NCBI RefSeq assembly: GCF_023914155.1
Contig: NZ_JAMWYS010000028.1
Span: forward strand, 62,001 to 126,000
Length of the DNA: 64,000 nt
Direction of reading: 5' to 3'
Source of the DNA: Solitalea agri
GTDB taxonomy: Bacteria > Bacteroidota > Bacteroidia > Sphingobacteriales > Sphingobacteriaceae
The notes beneath the pieces were generated by a model. The model saw only the letters and a program-made list of their open reading frames with translations. It was not told the origin of the DNA and ran no database searches. How positions within the stretch are numbered: position 1 is the first letter of the stretch; every line of letters starts with the position of its first letter. The translations under genes and the position numbers were made by a program. This document shows positions 61,772-64,000 of the stretch, piece by piece.

Positions 61772-62131
61772 ATGAATATCGAACTTCTACGTGATTTTTG
61801 CATTACCCAGAAAGGTGTAACTGAAGAATTTCCTTTTGATCAGGATACATTGGTTTTTAAAGTGATGGGTAAAATGTTTTGTCTGATCAGTTTAAGTAAC
61901 CCGAATTCTTGTAATTTGAAATGCGATCCTGAAAAAGCTGTTCAACTTCGTGAGGAACATCCGGAAATTACAGGTGCTTTTCATATGAACAAAACTCATT
62001 GGAACACCGTTCGGTTTGATGGAACACTTAGTGACATGGGTATTTTCGAGTGGATAAAAGATTCTTATAACCTGGTTGTTGCCGGATTGCCAAAGAAGCT
62101 GCGCATGGAGCTAGAAGATTTGGAAAAATAA
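61772..62131 (+). CDS. MmcQ/YjbR-family protein
   Basis: A 119-residue CyaY-like-fold protein. KGVTEEFPFDQDTLVFKVMG near residue 15 and FHMNKTHWNTVRFDG near residue 73 are the standard YjbR motifs, and the C-terminal helix ends with LPKKLRME. The family is often labelled DNA-binding, but the role is not well established. It lies ~40 bases downstream of trmO and ~70 upstream of phhB, all on the same strand. Confidence 0.88.
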   Translation: MNIELLRDFCITQKGVTEEFPFDQDTLVFKVMGKMFCLISLSNPNSCNLKCDPEKAVQLREEHPEITGAFHMNKTHWNTVRFDGTLSDMGIFEWIKDSYNLVVAGLPKKLRMELEDLEK

Positions 62132-62201
62132 GAAAGTATTAATGCAATGATTCTGCAGAGCTTTTTAGTAATTTGATATACTCTTTTAAAATCAAAAAAA
62201 T

Positions 62202-62435
62202 ATGTGGGCAGTAGTTGAAAATAAACTTACCCGAACATTTCAGTTTGGAAGCTTTGTTGAAGCGTGGGGCTTCATGAGTAAAATAGCCCTAATCGCAGAG
62301 CGCATGAATCATCATCCCGAGTGGACAAATGTTTACAATCAGGTTGAGATCAAACTAAGCACTCATGATGCAGGAGATATCGTAACCAAAAAAGATCATG
62401 AGCTGGCTCAGGCGATTGATCAATTGTTGCATTAA
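62202..62435 (+). CDS. phhB: 4a-hydroxytetrahydrobiopterin dehydratase
   Basis: A 77-residue pterin-4a-carbinolamine dehydratase (PCD/DCoH fold). The catalytic motif RMNHHPEWTNVYN near residue 36 supplies the two His and the Trp. LSTHDAGDIVTKKDHELA near residue 52 supplies the third conserved His. It is shorter than most homologues because the N-terminal helix is nearly absent. It regenerates tetrahydrobiopterin for phenylalanine hydroxylase, whose gene is not in the window. Confidence 0.92.
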   Translation: MWAVVENKLTRTFQFGSFVEAWGFMSKIALIAERMNHHPEWTNVYNQVEIKLSTHDAGDIVTKKDHELAQAIDQLLH

Positions 62436-62531
62436 GTCTCATCTTATCACAACAAAGTGACGCAGGGCTTGCTCAGCTACCTGTAAATTCCTTCTCTGAT
62501 TTTATACTTTAGGGCTCCATTATATAGATTT

Positions 62532-64000
62532 ATGAAGAAGACCCTATCGTTGATTTTTTCTTGTGCTTTAGCTCTCTGTAGTAGTGCCCAACAAACTCCT
62601 TTTGAAAAGAGTAATGGGAAAGAGACCGCTACTTATACTGAGCTTATTAGTTACTTTAAAAACATTACCCAAAAATATCCCGAAGCTAAATTGTTGGAGT
62701 ATGGCACTACTGATATTGGTAAGCCATTAAATCTTCTGGTTTTATCAAAATCAAAAGATTTCGATCCTGTTTCTCTTCATACCAAGGGCAAAGCAATCAT
62801 ACTTATCAATAACGGAATTCATCCGGGAGAGCCTGAAGGAATCGATGCCACAATGATGCTGGTTCGTGATTTGTTGGAAAAGAAACAACTTCCTGATAAT
62901 GTAGTTTTATGCTTTATTCCGGTGTACAATATCGATGGTATGCTAAACCGAGGGCCAAATTCTCGTGTAAATCAAAATGGACCTGTTGAGTATGGTTTCC
63001 GAGGGAATTCCCGAAATCTCGATCTGAACCGTGATTGTATTAAAACAGATTCTCGTAACTCACTTGCTTTTCAACAAATCTTTCAGAACTGGAAACCTGA
63101 AGTTTTTCTAGATAATCATACCAGTAACGGGGCCGACTATCAGCATGTGATGACTTATATAGCTACGCAAAAAGATAAGCTTAACCCTGAAGTATCGGCT
63201 TACATGAATAATAAACTGATTCCGGTGTTATTGGCAAAGATGAAGGAGCGTAAGTTTGAAATGGTTCCCTATGTAAACGTTTGGGGCAACACTCCTGATA
63301 AAGGATATGAGGGATTCAATGATTCACCACGTTACACTACCGGTTACAGCACCCTTTTTAACAGTATTGGTTTTGTGGTAGAAACACATATGTGGAAGCC
63401 TTTTGATCAACGAGTTTGGGCCACTTATGCATTTATGCAAGAGTTGATCAACCAAACGGAGAAAGATGCGAAGGAAATAATTGATACTAAACGCAAAGCG
63501 GACGAAATGGTAAAGAATCAAACTGCATTTGCCATGGATTGGAAGGTGGATACTTCAAAAGTTGAACAAATTGCCTTTAAAGGATTTGAAGGAAAGTATA
63601 AGCCAAGTGAGGTAAGCGGTTTAGATCGTTTATATTACGATAGAAGTGCTCCGTTTGAGAAACAAATTGATTATAAAAACTCTTTTAAGCCAACTCAATT
63701 AGTAGGAAAACCATGGGCCTATGTGATTTCGCAATCTTGGGGAAAAGTGATTGAGTTGTTGAAGTTGAATGGTGTGCAGATGAAACCTTTAACAAAAGAT
63801 ATGGCATTACGCGGTGAAATGTATTTTATCGATGATTATAAAACAGGAACACGACCGTATGAAGGGCACTATCTTCATTCAACTATAAAGGTTACGAAAG
63901 ACACCATGAACGTTCAGTTTTATAAGGGTGACTATGTTGTTCAGGTTGATCAGGCTGTTAATCGTTATATTGTTGAAACGTTAGAGCCGCAAGCGATTGA
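62532..64000 (+). CDS. Exported M14-family zinc carboxypeptidase (3' truncated by window)
   Basis: The first 489 codons of a longer gene. The signal peptide ends near CSSAQQ. The carboxypeptidase domain starts with YTELISYFKNITQKYPEAKL near residue 35. Zinc ligands are His and Glu in GIHPGEPEGID near residue 96 and His in LDNHTSNGADY near residue 197. NSRNLDLNRDCIK near residue 160 carries the substrate-binding Asn-Arg, and VVETHMWKP near residue 280 probably holds the catalytic Glu. It extends well beyond a bare M14 domain, so accessory domains follow. Confidence 0.88.
   Translation, partial: MKKTLSLIFSCALALCSSAQQTPFEKSNGKETATYTELISYFKNITQKYPEAKLLEYGTTDIGKPLNLLVLSKSKDFDPVSLHTKGKAIILINNGIHPGEPEGIDATMMLVRDLLEKKQLPDNVVLCFIPVYNIDGMLNRGPNSRVNQNGPVEYGFRGNSRNLDLNRDCIKTDSRNSLAFQQIFQNWKPEVFLDNHTSNGADYQHVMTYIATQKDKLNPEVSAYMNNKLIPVLLAKMKERKFEMVPYVNVWGNTPDKGYEGFNDSPRYTTGYSTLFNSIGFVVETHMWKPFDQRVWATYAFMQELINQTEKDAKEIIDTKRKADEMVKNQTAFAMDWKVDTSKVEQIAFKGFEGKYKPSEVSGLDRLYYDRSAPFEKQIDYKNSFKPTQLVGKPWAYVISQSWGKVIELLKLNGVQMKPLTKDMALRGEMYFIDDYKTGTRPYEGHYLHSTIKVTKDTMNVQFYKGDYVVQVDQAVNRYIVETLEPQAI

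Overview
The window is an AT-rich chromosomal segment of a Bacteroidota bacterium, most likely from the Sphingobacteriia. The evidence is gliding/type IX secretion genes (gldJ, porV, porX), a fused lpxC-fabZ gene, a Sphingobacteria-type EF-P, promoters of the TAnnTTTG type and very few Shine-Dalgarno sequences. All phylogenetic placement rests on protein resemblance recalled from memory. About 62 protein genes fill nearly the whole window, in short operons on both strands. There is no prophage, transposase, CRISPR array or rRNA operon.

Layout. 1-11.3 kb: small enzymes and exported proteins (SRPBCC end, hydrolase, DinB, CBM9-like, phosphopantetheinyl transferase), dcd, a large MG2/TonB-plug protein, a prolyl oligopeptidase, lpxH and prfA. 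11.4-13.4 kb: the most unusual part. Three identical tRNA-Asp(GUC) genes lead into four tandem copies of a ~365-bp unit. Each unit holds a transcription terminator, a small GIY-YIG nuclease ORF and a broken 3' piece of tRNA-Asp. 13.5-24.4 kb: guanidinium exporter and Crp-like regulator, purD, two arginase-fold proteins (one with intact and one with lost metal ligands), a SerB-SerA fusion whose dehydrogenase core is missing, folate cyclo-ligase, hutG/hutI and exonuclease III. 24.4-31.6 kb: cyclophilin, small exported proteins, NlpC/P60 peptidase, pyruvate dehydrogenase E1-alpha and E2, murF. 31.7-34.7 kb: gldJ and porV back to back. 35-40 kb: YceI, amidase, gltX, histidine kinase. 40-48 kb: tsaE, alanine dehydrogenase, a VanX-like dipeptidase, an alpha-oxoamine-synthase-like enzyme, YifB, DUF2911 protein, porX. 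48-54.3 kb: HD hydrolase and the lipid A block lpxD, lpxC-fabZ, lpxA, followed by an ABC ATPase and efp. 54.3-64 kb: an OmpR-type two-component pair with a divergent secreted protein, amine oxidase, DUF3127 protein, THUMP RNA methyltransferase, trmO, phhB and the start of an M14 carboxypeptidase.

How genes work together. lpxD, lpxC-fabZ, lpxA and lpxH give four early lipid A activities. gldJ, porV and porX belong to the type IX secretion/gliding machinery. murF, the amidase, NlpC/P60 and the dipeptidase act on peptidoglycan. hutI and hutG are consecutive steps of histidine breakdown. The tRNA-Asp/GIY-YIG array is the best candidate for a poorly described system: an endonuclease gene apparently multiplied together with the 3' part of the tRNA gene it sits behind.
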